Assembly (NCBI GenBank): GCA_023846275.1
Contig: CM043877.1
Span: 12,879,107 to 12,943,106 of the forward strand
Source of the DNA: Vanilla planifolia
Lineage: Eukaryota; Streptophyta; Magnoliopsida; Asparagales; Orchidaceae
Length of the DNA stretch: 64,000 nucleotides
Direction: 5' to 3'
A model generated the notes under the pieces. That model had not been told where the DNA came from. It saw only the letters and a list, made by a program, of their open reading frames with translations, and did not search any database. Both the position numbers and the translations under genes were made by a program. Below are positions 24,291 through 35,673 of this stretch, one piece after another (the first letter of the stretch is position 1; the number at the start of each line of letters is the position of its first letter).

Positions 24291-25545
24291 CCAAGTCTCA
24301 AGAGCATGCCTTGAGAGCTTGCCTTAAGAAAAGGGTTATGTCTATTATTTAAGAATGATCTAGATTAATGGCTATGATTTCTTCTCACATTTGTACATCT
24401 TCATCACTTAATACACACTAACTAAGATTCTATTTATCAACAACATTTTAAATTGACATTCAGAATAAATAGTTTTTGCCAAAAGTTTATTTTTATTAAT
24501 ATAATTTTAAAAAATTCTTATTTTATATTTTTATTTCCAAATTAATGATTCATCTAATGGGATTCACTTTTCCTCTTTTTAAAATTTTTCTTTATATGGC
24601 ATAAAGATATTGAGAAGGTAAGAAGAAATAAAAAATAAGCATTTCTATCAATTGATGGTCTTCCTTTTAGATTCATGTGATTCAATTAAGGGAGTCTACT
24701 TAAAGGGAGATAGGGAAAAGAAAATTAGGCACTTCATTGATTTTGGACGAAGAGTATTTGTCTTATCTTTTCAAAACCATTGATGTTCATTTTAAGTAGA
24801 GTTAGTGATGATGTTTTTCCTAAATATGAATATGTTCCATGAAGATACTATAATACAAATAAGACATTCAAACCCTTTTGAGGGATTAGGGACTGAAAAT
24901 TCACCCTTAATTTGATTATCAAAAGTGTGCCATGTCACGATAATATGATATAATTTTATCAAATAATACATAGGCTACCACTTCATTAATCATTTGTATA
25001 TTTGTTCATATCATGTTCATTTATTGGACCATATTTTCCTATTTAAGAGGATTTTTAGCACTAACAATTGGAATTAGATCTTGAATCAGTAATTTCACTA
25101 TTTTTGTTTTTGAGTAGTCTTACTTTCTTTTGCCTTATTAGTAATAAAAAACCAAAAAAAATTACTTATTAATTTTTTAATTTTTCATCCTCAAATTTAT
25201 ACATATTACTAAGAAGATATAGAAGCTTTCACTAGTATACTACAAATGCAATTTTGTTTATTTCATGAAGTATTTTTTGATAAAATTACTCATTTTTAAT
25301 TTTTAGTAATTTCTAACATTTTTATGTAATTTTTCAACTGTTCATTACCATAATCAATAGTGATAAATCTACAAAATTACTCTCTTTTATCATAATAGAT
25401 AGAGATAAACTCTTGCAAAGCCACTCTCTTTTATCACAACAAGTAGGGTTATACCTTTATAAGCTACTCCTTTTCATTACAATAGGTAAGAGTATATCTT
25501 TACAAAGAGAACAAGTTAATACTTTTTACGATAGATTGTACAATA
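24291..25545. other. AT-rich intergenic DNA, no gene seen
   Basis: I see no coding or element structure. TTACTC/CTTTTATCA phrases at 25377-25500 are weakly repeated (CTCTCTTTTATCA twice, near 25380 and 25422). Confidence 0.5.
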
Positions 25546-25760
25546 AGTGTAACATATCAATCATCAAATCACTTACAAATCAAAATTTTTTATCAAATAT
25601 GCCAAAATATATGAAAATAATGTATTTTAAAATATAAAAATAAATATATATTTGAATAGAGTTTGTTGAGACAATATTTGTTTCATCTTAATTGGAGTTT
25701 ATTTAGAATTTCTTTGAATTATCAAAGATAATAGAATAAATACTAATAAATTATATACTA
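25546..25760 (+). repeat. Repeat B, copy 1 (LTR-like start)
   Basis: The segment begins TGTAACAT and shares a run of similar sequence with 41613-41870, including TTTTAAAAT, GTTTGTTGAGA (or CTTGTTGAGA) and TATTTGTTTCATCTT. TGTAACA is a common gypsy LTR start. Its right end is not found. Confidence 0.4.
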
Positions 25761-26712
25761 CATATATAATATGTAATTTTTATTTTCTAAAATAGAACCT
25801 CCTTCTTGTAGCCTTGCCTGACCTTCCTCCTTAGGTTCTCCCTTGTGAGATCTTCCAAAATTATGTTGAAGAGTCACTTTGTAAATGATGAGGACATTAA
25901 TTGCCATCATTCTTTTAAAGAAACTAAGAAGTTGAAGATGATTTGCAGTGTTGGGGACTTTGCGTGAGTCACAAAAGCCAAAATCCAAAAATTCCTTTCA
26001 TTTCATAAGACTTAACTTAGAATTCATGAGATTTTAAGAAAAAATCATTATATGAGATATCAATTAGAGTTTTATGTTATTTATTTGAAATATTAGAAAA
26101 AAAATACTAGTGGTAAGGAAAATTAGGTTTTTAAAAAAGGAAAAATCAAGAAAATGAGGTATGAAAAAGATCATTTTCCTAATTTAAGGAGCAAGTCATG
26201 CAATTTCATATGTATAACTTGAAAACTTTCAATTTGTGTAAGAATCTTTTATTTGAGATGAGAAAATTACATTGACAAGACGAAATTGACAAAAAATAAA
26301 AATCGAATTGTTACAGGGCCACTCAAAACAAAAAGAAAAATTATGAGGTAAGTATTCTAGCATGAATATTATATGTATATATTTGATGTAGTATTGATTA
26401 TTAAAATTAAGACTTTACATATGAATCTTGTATAGAGCATGTGATATTAAAATACTAAAAATAATATTGTTATATGTATTTACATGAAAATATGTATGTG
26501 AAATTAGATGTATACTTTTTTAATGTTGATAAATTACTATATAAAATTATTTGGCATGATTAATTATACAATATTTATGAGTTAATGAATAAATACTATA
26601 AAGAATGAGTATTTTAAATGTCAAAATAAATTATGTAAATGATAGTAAAGGATATATAAAATGGCATGAATTAATAATAAATTTCTTAAAAATTGATGTG
26701 TTATTCTTTACA

Positions 26713-26924
26713 ACTAGTAGTTAGTGTGTCACATGACTAAGATATTATCATTATGAGGTGACTAGTGGCCAGTGTAAGACACTATTAATCTTATCATCAT
26801 GAGAAGGTTAGTGGTCAGTGTATCACATGGTTAATATTTATCATCATAAGTTGGTTAATGGCCAAGGTATCACAAGGTTGATATATTTCTATTGTGAAGT
26901 GGGCAATAGCTAGTGTACCACAAG
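26713..26924 (+). repeat. 47-48-bp minisatellite, four and a half units
   Basis: Units lie at 26713-26760, 26761-26807, 26808-26854 and 26855-26902, with a partial unit at 26903-26924. Each follows the pattern TTAGTGGCCAGTGTATCACA, then TTAATATTTATCATCATGAG and a GG-ended tail. The units differ at many sites, so the array is old. It lies in gene-free AT-rich DNA. Confidence 0.85.
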
Positions 26925-29749
26925 TAAACAAAATAAATAAATCAATAAATGAGATTTTTATTTTAACTAAATAAACTAAAAAGTGGTTTGATTTATCTAT
27001 GATTTACTTAGTTTAGTAAAAATAGACACCAATAAGTAAGACCACATTAAAAAGAAGATTGAAAATAGAAAAAAATTGTATATGCTTGTTATTTCTTTTA
27101 GAGATTATAACATTTTTTTATAGCATATCATATTTTTTCTTTTCATATTTTAACATAAATGAGACTCTATTTATTTGTATATTATGGTTGGTTCTTGTTA
27201 TCATACCCTACTTATGATTGTCTTAAATCATTGCTTATTTTATATATTTATTTATTATTAGAGGTAGCCTATTAAGTCATTGATGATTAACTTAGCCTTT
27301 CTTTGGCACTAATATCTTAGGCATATTAGAGCCCCAACAAAATGAGGATTATCAATAAGAATAATATTTATAGATAATGATTATAGATATAAACTACATG
27401 ATTATTGTATTATTGATATAAATATTATATTGATGTAATTATAAATTATAAAATAGATAAAATATAAAAGAGATTCTCTCCACTTGAATTTTAAAATTTA
27501 AGAAAAAAATAAATTCAATATGTGAAAAAAATACTGGACACTATATTTGTAGTATAAGGGCAAGGTTTAACTAGAAAGTAATTTAAGTTGATTAGAATTA
27601 AAAAAATAGAGTTTTGTGATCAAGAAAAAAATAGAGATTTCATAATAAGGCTCAATAATATTACACCAAAAACTTGTAAAATCTTTATGGAAAAAATACT
27701 AAATAGCGTAAAGGATGTTACCAAAACAAGTTGAGAATTGACGTAATGAATATTGTTCAACAAATCGAGAATGCTATGAAAGCAGAAAGGGAAAAACTTT
27801 ATTTATTATTATGCATGATATAGCTACAAAAATTTTACTTCTTAATTTCAATAAAATGATTTGGCTATGAACATCACATTTTATTTATTTTTTATCTCTA
27901 TTTATGCAAGAAAGTGATTTAATATGCAAATAAAGAACACCAACTAAAAAAGCTTTTTTGTGACACTTAATCTAGTTATTATACTCTCAAGTTTTAGATC
28001 ATAATAATATATTAAGAATATCATATTATATCAATTAGAATAAAATTTGCATTATCTTTATAATTATATAATATAACTAGCCTGATAGACTTAAAATAGA
28101 TGTATCATACAACTACGAAATAACCCTCATATTGTACAACTCTAATACAAAGAATGACACTTAAGTTAAAAAACATATTATACCAAATAGCAACATAGGT
28201 CAATAAAATAGTTCATAATTATGATTTGTATAGATTGTACTAGTCTGAAAGTAGATTATCACCATACAGTACATATTTTCACAAATGTCAAGCTCTCAAA
28301 AAAATTTCATCTCCTATTGAATGAAAACATAATACCAATGCTTTATTATCATATATTACATAATTTAGATTGACTGAAATATTGATTATAATTATACAGT
28401 CTATATTATTACAATTGTATAACAACAATAAAGTGAACAAAACCATCATAATTGTTTGATACTTAAATCATTTTCATATGGCCTAAAAACATTTATAATA
28501 TGATTACACTGCTACAATATCATTATCACAATAATATGATACCAAGTTTATGTTTTTATGATTTAATACTGATCATATAAGTCTGCTATATTAATTATCC
28601 TAATACATAGAAAAATCATATATATTGATTGATGTACTCATAAATTTAAATATCATAATGGTATGATAAAATAAACATAACAATTAATAAGTCATCTAGT
28701 TATGACTCAAATATATCGTACTATATGATGTGCAAAATAGTAACAAGATAAAGTTGTACTAGTATTATGTAGTGATCATACTAGTATGTGTAGTAATTTT
28801 ATTTATTAACTTATATAAGATTTCCATTGGATTGTAAAATTACAACACAATAACTTCTTATTGTGTGATACATAGTGCTTGTCGATCCACTCAAAATAGA
28901 ATTTGGTTATAATAATATGACATAAAAATCGTATGTGTCAAGCCAATACTAAGTTTAAATTTTGAGAAAAAATAAATGACATTTGTACAACAAAAAATTT
29001 TGTATACATGTGATGCAAGTGGAACCTCAACCCATAAAGATTAAAAAAGATAATACAAGGTTAGTCCCTTGTATGGCTAATTTTTTTTGCACACAATCAT
29101 AATTCAGGTGGTGGTCACACTTATACAATGGGCATATTATACTTGTATGATGTTGATACAATTTCATCCTTTAGTTGTCAATATAAACAAAAATATAAAT
29201 TATCTAAGTATGATATTTAACATTGTATTGTATGACTAATATGTAGTGAACAATATAACATTAATTAAATATGTTTTAAGTCTAATTTTAATATTTTATA
29301 TCTTGGGATGAGCTTAGAATAACATGTAATGATATTGCAAGTGTCTTAATACAATTTAACGAAATAAATTACTTAAAAAATGATTTTATAAGAGAATGCA
29401 TCAGTTAAATATACAATATAGTCTTAATTATGCCATAAATAAAACAATGATGGGTTAACTATCAATAATGAGCCAACTTTGTATGTTCATTTTAAGATGT
29501 TTTAAGCGATTTCATCAATGAAATTTACATTTTAATTTTTGATAAAGTGAATTAAATTAATAATTTTTAGAAATATTATAAAATATATTATTATTAAGTA
29601 TATTAGATTTGAAAAAATGAGTATACCATTAAATAGAGCTCATTGAGATGAGTTTATCAATACTTTTTATATCACAATTGGTTTTCATTTGGATTTAGTA
29701 CAAAATTATAAAAAATTGGAATTATTATAATTTTATAATTAATTATTAA
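26925..29749. other. AT-rich intergenic DNA, no gene seen
   Basis: No ORF with protein-like composition is present. From about 28000 to 29300 the sequence is again rich in CATACAAT and GTACTAG words like those near 20-23 kb and 44 kb. The GAGCTCATTGAGATGAG phrase near 29636 resembles relics of gypsy LTRs, without clear ends. Confidence 0.5.
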
Positions 29750-30009
29750 AAATCCCTAAAATAATTCTTAAGCTTTCTCAAACTAACTTAAATGTGAGTT
29801 TTTCTTCCTTGGGTCTATGAGAGAAAAAGCAATTCCAAGTGCCTTAGCTTGTAGGAAAGGGGGAAAAGCCTTTGTTTTCCTTCATTTTCTTAGTGTTGAA
29901 AAAAGCAAGGGTCTAAGGAAAGTTGAAGGCTATAAAAATCATTAGTGTATAAAGGACATTTAGTTGCTATGATAATTTAGGTGAGGAGCTTTAGATAAGG
30001 AAAGCCCTA

Positions 30010-30194
30010 TCCATTTCTTGTAGTATGAAAAAGGCTAAAGAAAAGGTCCATTTGGTGCAGCAGGAAGAAAACAAAATAAAATTTCCATTTGTTGTACTAA
30101 GAGGGAAGCTAAAGTAATTGTCCACTTGTTATAGTAGAAAAAAAAAGGGGATTCCTATCGATTTCCATGGTGCAGGTTAAGAAAAGTGATAACC
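30010..30194 (+). repeat. Five-unit array with an exact 37-bp period
   Basis: Unit starts fall at 30010, 30047, 30084, 30121 and 30158. Each opens with TCCATTTSTTGTAG-like sequence (TCCATTTCTTG, TCCATTTGGTG, TCCATTTGTTG, TCCACTTGTTA, TCGATTTCCAT) and then a purine-rich half (AAGGCTAAAG, GGAAGAAAAC, GGGAAGCTAAAG). Sequence has drifted widely but spacing has not changed by a single base. It lies in a transcript-like, purine-rich strand segment (29800-30470) with no ORF. Confidence 0.8.
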
Positions 30195-31429
30195 TTGGCT
30201 CAGTGAAAGAAGAGAAGTAGGAATTGGGTGTTTGTAGCTGTTGTTGTATTAAATTTTATAATGGATAAGGTAAGTTGCTGCATGACCTAACTTGAAAAGC
30301 TTCATTGTGTTGATGTTTGGAGAAACTAATGAGAAATCGACAATTAGCTCAAGATTGATCTATTGTTGTAGTTTTGTAAAGAACCATTGAAGGAGTTGAG
30401 AATTGGCTTAGCTTACTATTGGCATAAGTAAAATCCAATCAAGAGATGAAATAAAAAAGAATGGAATTAGAGAAATTTTTTAAGAATTTAGGTTGATAAA
30501 CTAAATAATTTATAAAGTATGTAATGAGTTATTTTTACAATTCTTATATTAAATAATATATTATGAAGAACCACTCCTTTATACCTATACATTTCATATC
30601 TTGAGGTAAGTAACATGGCATATTAATATGTGCATGTATATTAAAATTCTTCATGAATAATGTTACATAGATGACTTGACAGTGTTGTATGTCTTTTATA
30701 AAAGGGGTTAAGAATATGAATATCAATAACTTTTTACATTGTGAGTAAAATTTGCAAATTGAGAATAAGTAGTTTAATAGAAGAAACTCTTTATGTGATA
30801 TTGTTACACCCTTGTGTTTGATGAGTCAAGCATAAATGTTTATATTTTATTTAGGCTTAATTTTAAGTAAAATTATTAATATTTAATTAAATCAAGCCAT
30901 GTATTTCACATGTCTAAAATAGTGGTCTCTAAGGACCTTGAAGCCATGGCATACTTCAAGGAAATTTGAGACATATACTAGAATTTTCATATTTTAGTTT
31001 TTATTAATTTTCTAGAAATTGAGATGTCTAATTTTTGAGATTATGAGGCACACTAGTAGTATTAATATTTAAAAATGTTATAAAATTAATAATTATTGAA
31101 TTTTGATTTTTGGGCCAAGCTTTATTGACAAAAAGTATAGACATTGGTATTTGATTTTCTAAAATTATTTAGGAATTATTTTTCATAAATTTTTTTTCAT
31201 AGTCATTTAGAAAACTTATAATACTATGATAATATAAAATTATTTTGGTATACTTATATTTAAAATTTTAGCACAAAAATTCTTCCAATCAACCTTAAAA
31301 CAGCTTAAGTCTCGGGAAAATTCACTGTAGCACTGGGCGGGCTGACCCGTCACGCAATTAGCCGATCCAGGTCTTTTAGAAATTAAAAAAAAAAATTGGT
31401 TGACCCAAAAAGGGCGAGCCAAGACCCCC

Positions 31430-31590
31430 CAAAGCCCGCCGAGAGGAGCTCGGCGACAGCGGTGGTCAACGGTCAAATGAACAGTTCTTGGCTAAGCCAA
31501 GCCCGCCTAAAGCCCGCAGAGAGGAGCTCGGCTAAGTCAAACTACAGCGACGATCAACGGTCAATGAACAGTGCATGGTCAAGTCAACCC
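31430..31590 (+). repeat. Imperfect direct repeat of about 79 bp in the SIRE-like LTR
   Basis: AAAGCCCGCCGAGAGGAGCT at about 31430 recurs as AAAGCCCGCAGAGAGGAGCT at about 31509. Each is followed by a GGTCAACGGTCAA- or GATCAACGGTCAA-type block and GAACAGT. Confidence 0.75.
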
Positions 31591-31766
31591 GACCAGGTGA
31601 TGAAATCCCGGTCAAGGAAGGGGGGAGCCAGCCGCACAGAGGCTCGATAACTAAACAGTGCAAATTCCTTATAAAGCGGTGTGCCGATTTTAATTCGGCA
31701 GTGTGGGACTAAAAATCCCACCTTATAACTTTGGCAAGATCCAAAGGCGCAGATCAAGCCCGCCTA

Positions 31767-31980
31767 GATCCAACGCGCGAGATTGAAATCGAACGACTGT
31801 TTCGCGAGTTTAATCGGCGCCGTTTGTTCAGCGAGCGGATCCAATGCTCCAGATCAAAATCGAATGGCTGTTTCGCGAGTTTAATCGGCTCCATTTGTTC
31901 AGCGCGCGGATCCAACGCTCTAGATCGAAATCGAACGGCTGTTTCGTAAATTTGATCAGCGCCGTTCGATTTTGGGCCCG
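31767..31980 (+). repeat. 71-bp tandem triplication upstream of the SIRE-like TATA box
   Basis: Units lie at 31767-31837, 31838-31908 and 31909-31980. Each opens GATCCAACGC (or GATCCAATGC), followed by CGAACGGCTGTTTCGCGAG- and TTAATCGGCGCC-type blocks. The array ends about 90 bp before the TATA box, the normal place for LTR enhancer repeats. Confidence 0.92.
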
Positions 31981-32071
31981 GATCGGACGGTGGCTGTTTT
32001 CCGTCCGTTGCCCAAACGGCTAGTTGTTTTTTAGGAGCTGTTGAAGGTTCTTTTAGCTCAATTTTAAGCTC

Positions 32072-32079
32072 TATAAATA
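32072..32079 (+). promoter_or_regulatory. TATA box of the SIRE-like LTR
   Basis: TATAAATA in the context GCTCTATAAATAGGGAAG matches plant core promoters. It sits just downstream of the 71-bp array. Confidence 0.8.
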
Positions 32080-32698
32080 GGGAAGAATTAAGATTTATTT
32101 TTTTTACCTTTGTTAAATTCTTTCAAAGATTTCAGATCTCAAATTCGAGCAATCACAAGCAAAAACGGTGCCTTCAAGCTCAAAAGGAAAACTGCAACAA
32201 GGAGCTTGAAATTAGAGGTTCATGATTCAATTTTTCTCATTTCTATCCTTCTAATTTCTCAATTGTGTGTGCCTCTCTTTTTCTCTGATTTCTCCTAAGT
32301 TCTTTTTGCCAATCGTTGTATTTTTCGTTTTGGGGTAAGGTCATCCCGGCAGTAGTGCTAAAGCCCCGGGTTTGAGTTGAGCCCGGAGAAAAACTCAAGT
32401 AGGTTTGGGATTAGCCGTAGTAAAAATCCCAAGTAGGTTTGAGGTGAACCGTACGAAAAACCTCACTTGTAATTGGTGCATTTAATGGATTTTTCCCAAC
32501 ACCGGTTTGGGGTGGACGTAGACTCGGTTTTGAGTCGAACCACCTAAAAAACTTTTGTGTTCAAATTTCTTTATTCGTGCTTAAAACTTTTAAGTTTTAA
32601 TTTCGAAAGTTGTAAAATTTTTAAATACACAATTCACCCCCCCCCCCCCCTCTTGTGGGATTTCCTTAGCACGAAACACTTCAGATATGATAAAGGTA

Positions 32699-32926
32699 AT
32701 AAAAAGGAAAGAAAATGAAAGAATTTAGACCTTAATCCTAGTATCCTATGAGAAATCAGTAATGCTAAAACAATATGTTTCCTTTATGGCTTTATCTCGT
32801 TGTGTCTCTTGTTTAATTTGGCAGTATTAGTATTACTAGTATTAAACCTCATGGATTGAGCTTCCTGTTGTATGATCAAGAGCTTATACTTATTGTGTGA
32901 TTTGATGATTAAGGTATATAGAGATG

Positions 32927-33010
<84 letters not shown>

Positions 33011-34316
33011 TTATTGTGTGATCTAGCAATGTGATTTGGTAATGGATGTGATGATATATTAGGAGAGATGAAATAAGGTTTTGAGGATAAGAGCCATTGA
33101 GGGAGATAAGGCCCTTAATATTTAAAAAAGATGTTAAATAATGGTGAAAACAATTAAGATTGAATAAAAAATTTAAAAATTATATATATATTAGTATTCA
33201 TATAAGTTTGTTTATTAAAAGAGAAGTGAAATTGGTTGTGTTTTAAATATTGAAGGATCTAATATGATTTGTATTGTGTTTAAAAATTTTATTGTATTCT
33301 TACAAAGTTGGAGAGACATGACCTCTTTCTTTTTTTTATGTAATGTACTTTACACAATGCTCTAGATTAAGCATATTTTATGACATTTTCATTTTTACCT
33401 ATTTATGTTTATTATTAATTTATGTGTTGAGCCTTTATATTTACTCTCTTATTTGTATTGCAAGACTTGAAACAAGTATAAACTTAATGTAAATATTTAG
33501 ATATATGTTAGTAAGTACTAAGAACTAAAAGCAAGTGTGTTGTAGATAATTGTTAGTTATATGGATTTGATATGATATATCTATATGTGAACTTCCTAGA
33601 AATACCATAATGTGGATTTCATCATGCTGATATAGTTTTATTTATTATAGTGATGTGATTTTATTATAGTGATCTGGTATTTAATGTGGTAATGTAGTTT
33701 TTATCATTGTGACATTACTTTATAGTGATGTTGTGGTTTAGTGATAGTAATTTTTATTATATTTAAATTATTTATAAATTATGAAATTTTGATTTGTATG
33801 TATATAAAAAAAGATAATTTCTCAAGAAGACTCTGTTTATTTATTTTTTTAGAATTTGAAACTCTCTATTAGTCAAATTTTGAAGGATTAGAGGTTATGA
33901 TATATTAGGAGTGTGATCAAATGTCATTCCTCACTTATGTATATTATTAATGTCCTTTAAATATACTAAGGCTTTTTTCATTGCTTAAATGTAAATGAAA
34001 GTGGAAGAAACTAGGAGATAAGGGTTAGACAAGCCAAGAAACAATTAGATCAAAGTAAAGTCTTGATGATGAACTCCTAATAAGTAGCTATTCCATTAAG
34101 AATAGGGACAAAGGCTTCTTAATATGCTAGTTGAGTTGAGCTTGAGCAAAACCACTAATACTCATTATTTGCTTATCATCACATATGAATTGCTTCATAA
34201 AATACTTGATCAAGCTCTTCACTTAATATTCTTATTTGTTCTTGAGATGTATAATATGAAAATCACTTAATGAAAAGTATTAGTATTAACAACATAATTA
34301 TATTATTATAGTTAAA
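32699..34316. other. AT-rich intergenic DNA with a TA microsatellite
   Basis: No gene is seen. A pure TA run of about 79 bp covers 32930-33008; ORFs across it are dipeptide artefacts. Confidence 0.7.
32930..33008. repeat. (TA)n microsatellite
   Basis: An uninterrupted alternating TA tract of about 39 units. Confidence 0.98.
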
Positions 34317-35673
34317 CAAGTTGATGTAGGATAGATTTATACTTCTACTAAGGTCTAATTTGAAGCTTATAATACTAGAGATGCCTAATAAATTATTAAA
34401 AATATAAAAATTTATTATGCACTAATTAGGGTTAGGTGACATGTGTAGGATTTTAGAATTATTCAAAAATTAATGTCTAAAAATATAGTGTGGATTATTA
34501 AGTGTGTGTAGCTATATATTAAGAATTAAACATAGAGTTTTACAAAGTAGTTTTTATCACATCCAACTTCATATATATCAAAATAAAAAATTTAAGACAA
34601 ACTCTATGTGAAGTATATTAATAGAAGAAAGAATAACTCTAATTTTATATTATTATTGAGAAAATAAAGGTTGTTAAAAGTGCACACCTTTTTAGTGATA
34701 ATGTCTTGTAGTTTTGTAGGCTTTGACATATGGAGCACTGAAGATAGAAAAGGGCGACAAGGTCATGGTTTGGTTCAATAAGAAAACTTGAGTTAAAAAG
34801 ATAATAAGATAATAAGCTAGGATTTATAGTCTTGTCAAGGAGGGTAATGTTTTGGTGATTAGATCAAGAGAGTGAAAGGATAGGTGAAGACTAAATGGTG
34901 TTGGTGGAAGTGAGAATTTGTTCGGTTACTAATTCTCTCGATAGAATGTCTCTCACCTTCAATTATTATCTTTTACAAAGGTTTAGTGGTTGATTGTCTT
35001 AGTAAAATTATCTTATCTTTGATTTTTGTCTCTCATAAGAAAAGTTAGAATCATTTTAACTGATGTTGGGTGTATACTCTTTCTTTACAAAGGTAAAATC
35101 ACACAAATAAAAAATATATTCTAAAATTATTCATCTTCAATATGGTCAATATCCATATTTATAGGGATCTCAATAGTTTATCAATAAACTTTTAAAAAAT
35201 AAAAAATAAAAAATATGAAAACATTACAAAATTAATATTTGTTAAGGAGTTCCTAAACTATATGTGAATTTTTTACTATGGTAATAGAAAGCAGTAAAAC
35301 ACTAAGGCAAGTGGCTCGAGCAGAGATAATAATCTTATTTTTAGGTAGGCACAAGTCGGGCAAAACTACTCTGGTCAATGAGGACTGGTAGGTTGATGTG
35401 GGTTGACACGGGTCAAGTAGATTAGCCAGGTTTCTAGGTTAATTTGGGCGAACATACAATTTTGCTCGGGAGATAACAATGGTTGTTAATGGCAGCAGTG
35501 ATGGTGACAGATGGTGGTGGATGACAAAAACAATGAAAATAGAAAAAATTTAATTTTAAGTATTTTTTGAACCAATTTTTAACCAAAATGTTTATCGATG
35601 ATCTTATGGTACTAATTTGGTGCCAACATATATGTGTTTGTGAGCTAATGTTAGACTCTCCTACGTCACAAGT
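34317..35673 (-). repeat. Gypsy solo LTR, same family as the 53.6-kb element
   Basis: The LTR is 34322-35668 (1347 bp), flanked by CAAGT (34317-34321 and 35669-35673). On the minus strand it starts TGACGTAGGAGAGTC and ends CCTACATCA, so the ends are short inverted repeats (TGACGTAGG/CCTACATCA). It matches the 5' LTR at 53604-55204: ATTAGCTCACAAACAC near the start, and later CAAAGGTGAGAGAC- and CTCGATAGAA-type blocks. A TATA box (TATAAATA, minus) lies at 35156-35163. No internal sequence adjoins either end. Confidence 0.85.

Larger units (their letters stand above)
30795..32698 (+). repeat. SIRE/Maximus-like copia solo LTR with TSD
   Basis: The LTR is read as 30800-32693 (1894 bp), flanked by GATAT (30795-30799 and 32694-32698). 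It starts TGTTACACCCTTGTGTTTGATGAG and ends with a C-run (about 32638-32650), TCTTGTGGG and ACACTTCA. A TGTT...GTGTTTGATGA start and a CAATTCACCCCC-type end are typical of SIRE/Maximus LTRs. A TATA box (TATAAATA) lies at 32072-32079. No primer-binding site follows and no internal region adjoins, so it is a solo LTR. The right end depends on the duplication, since terminal inversion is only TG...CA. Confidence 0.72.

Noticed and set aside
26713..26924. CRISPR-like array
   Set aside because: The units are contiguous with no unique spacers, in a plant genome. It is a minisatellite.
31396..31949. Plus-strand ORFs of 72-84 codons
   Set aside because: They follow the tandem repeats inside the SIRE-like LTR, and their length comes from GC-rich repeats with few stops.
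32784..33029. 81-codon ORF with a Tyr-Ile run (and similar ORFs at 50617-50842)
   Set aside because: It is a translation of a TA microsatellite.
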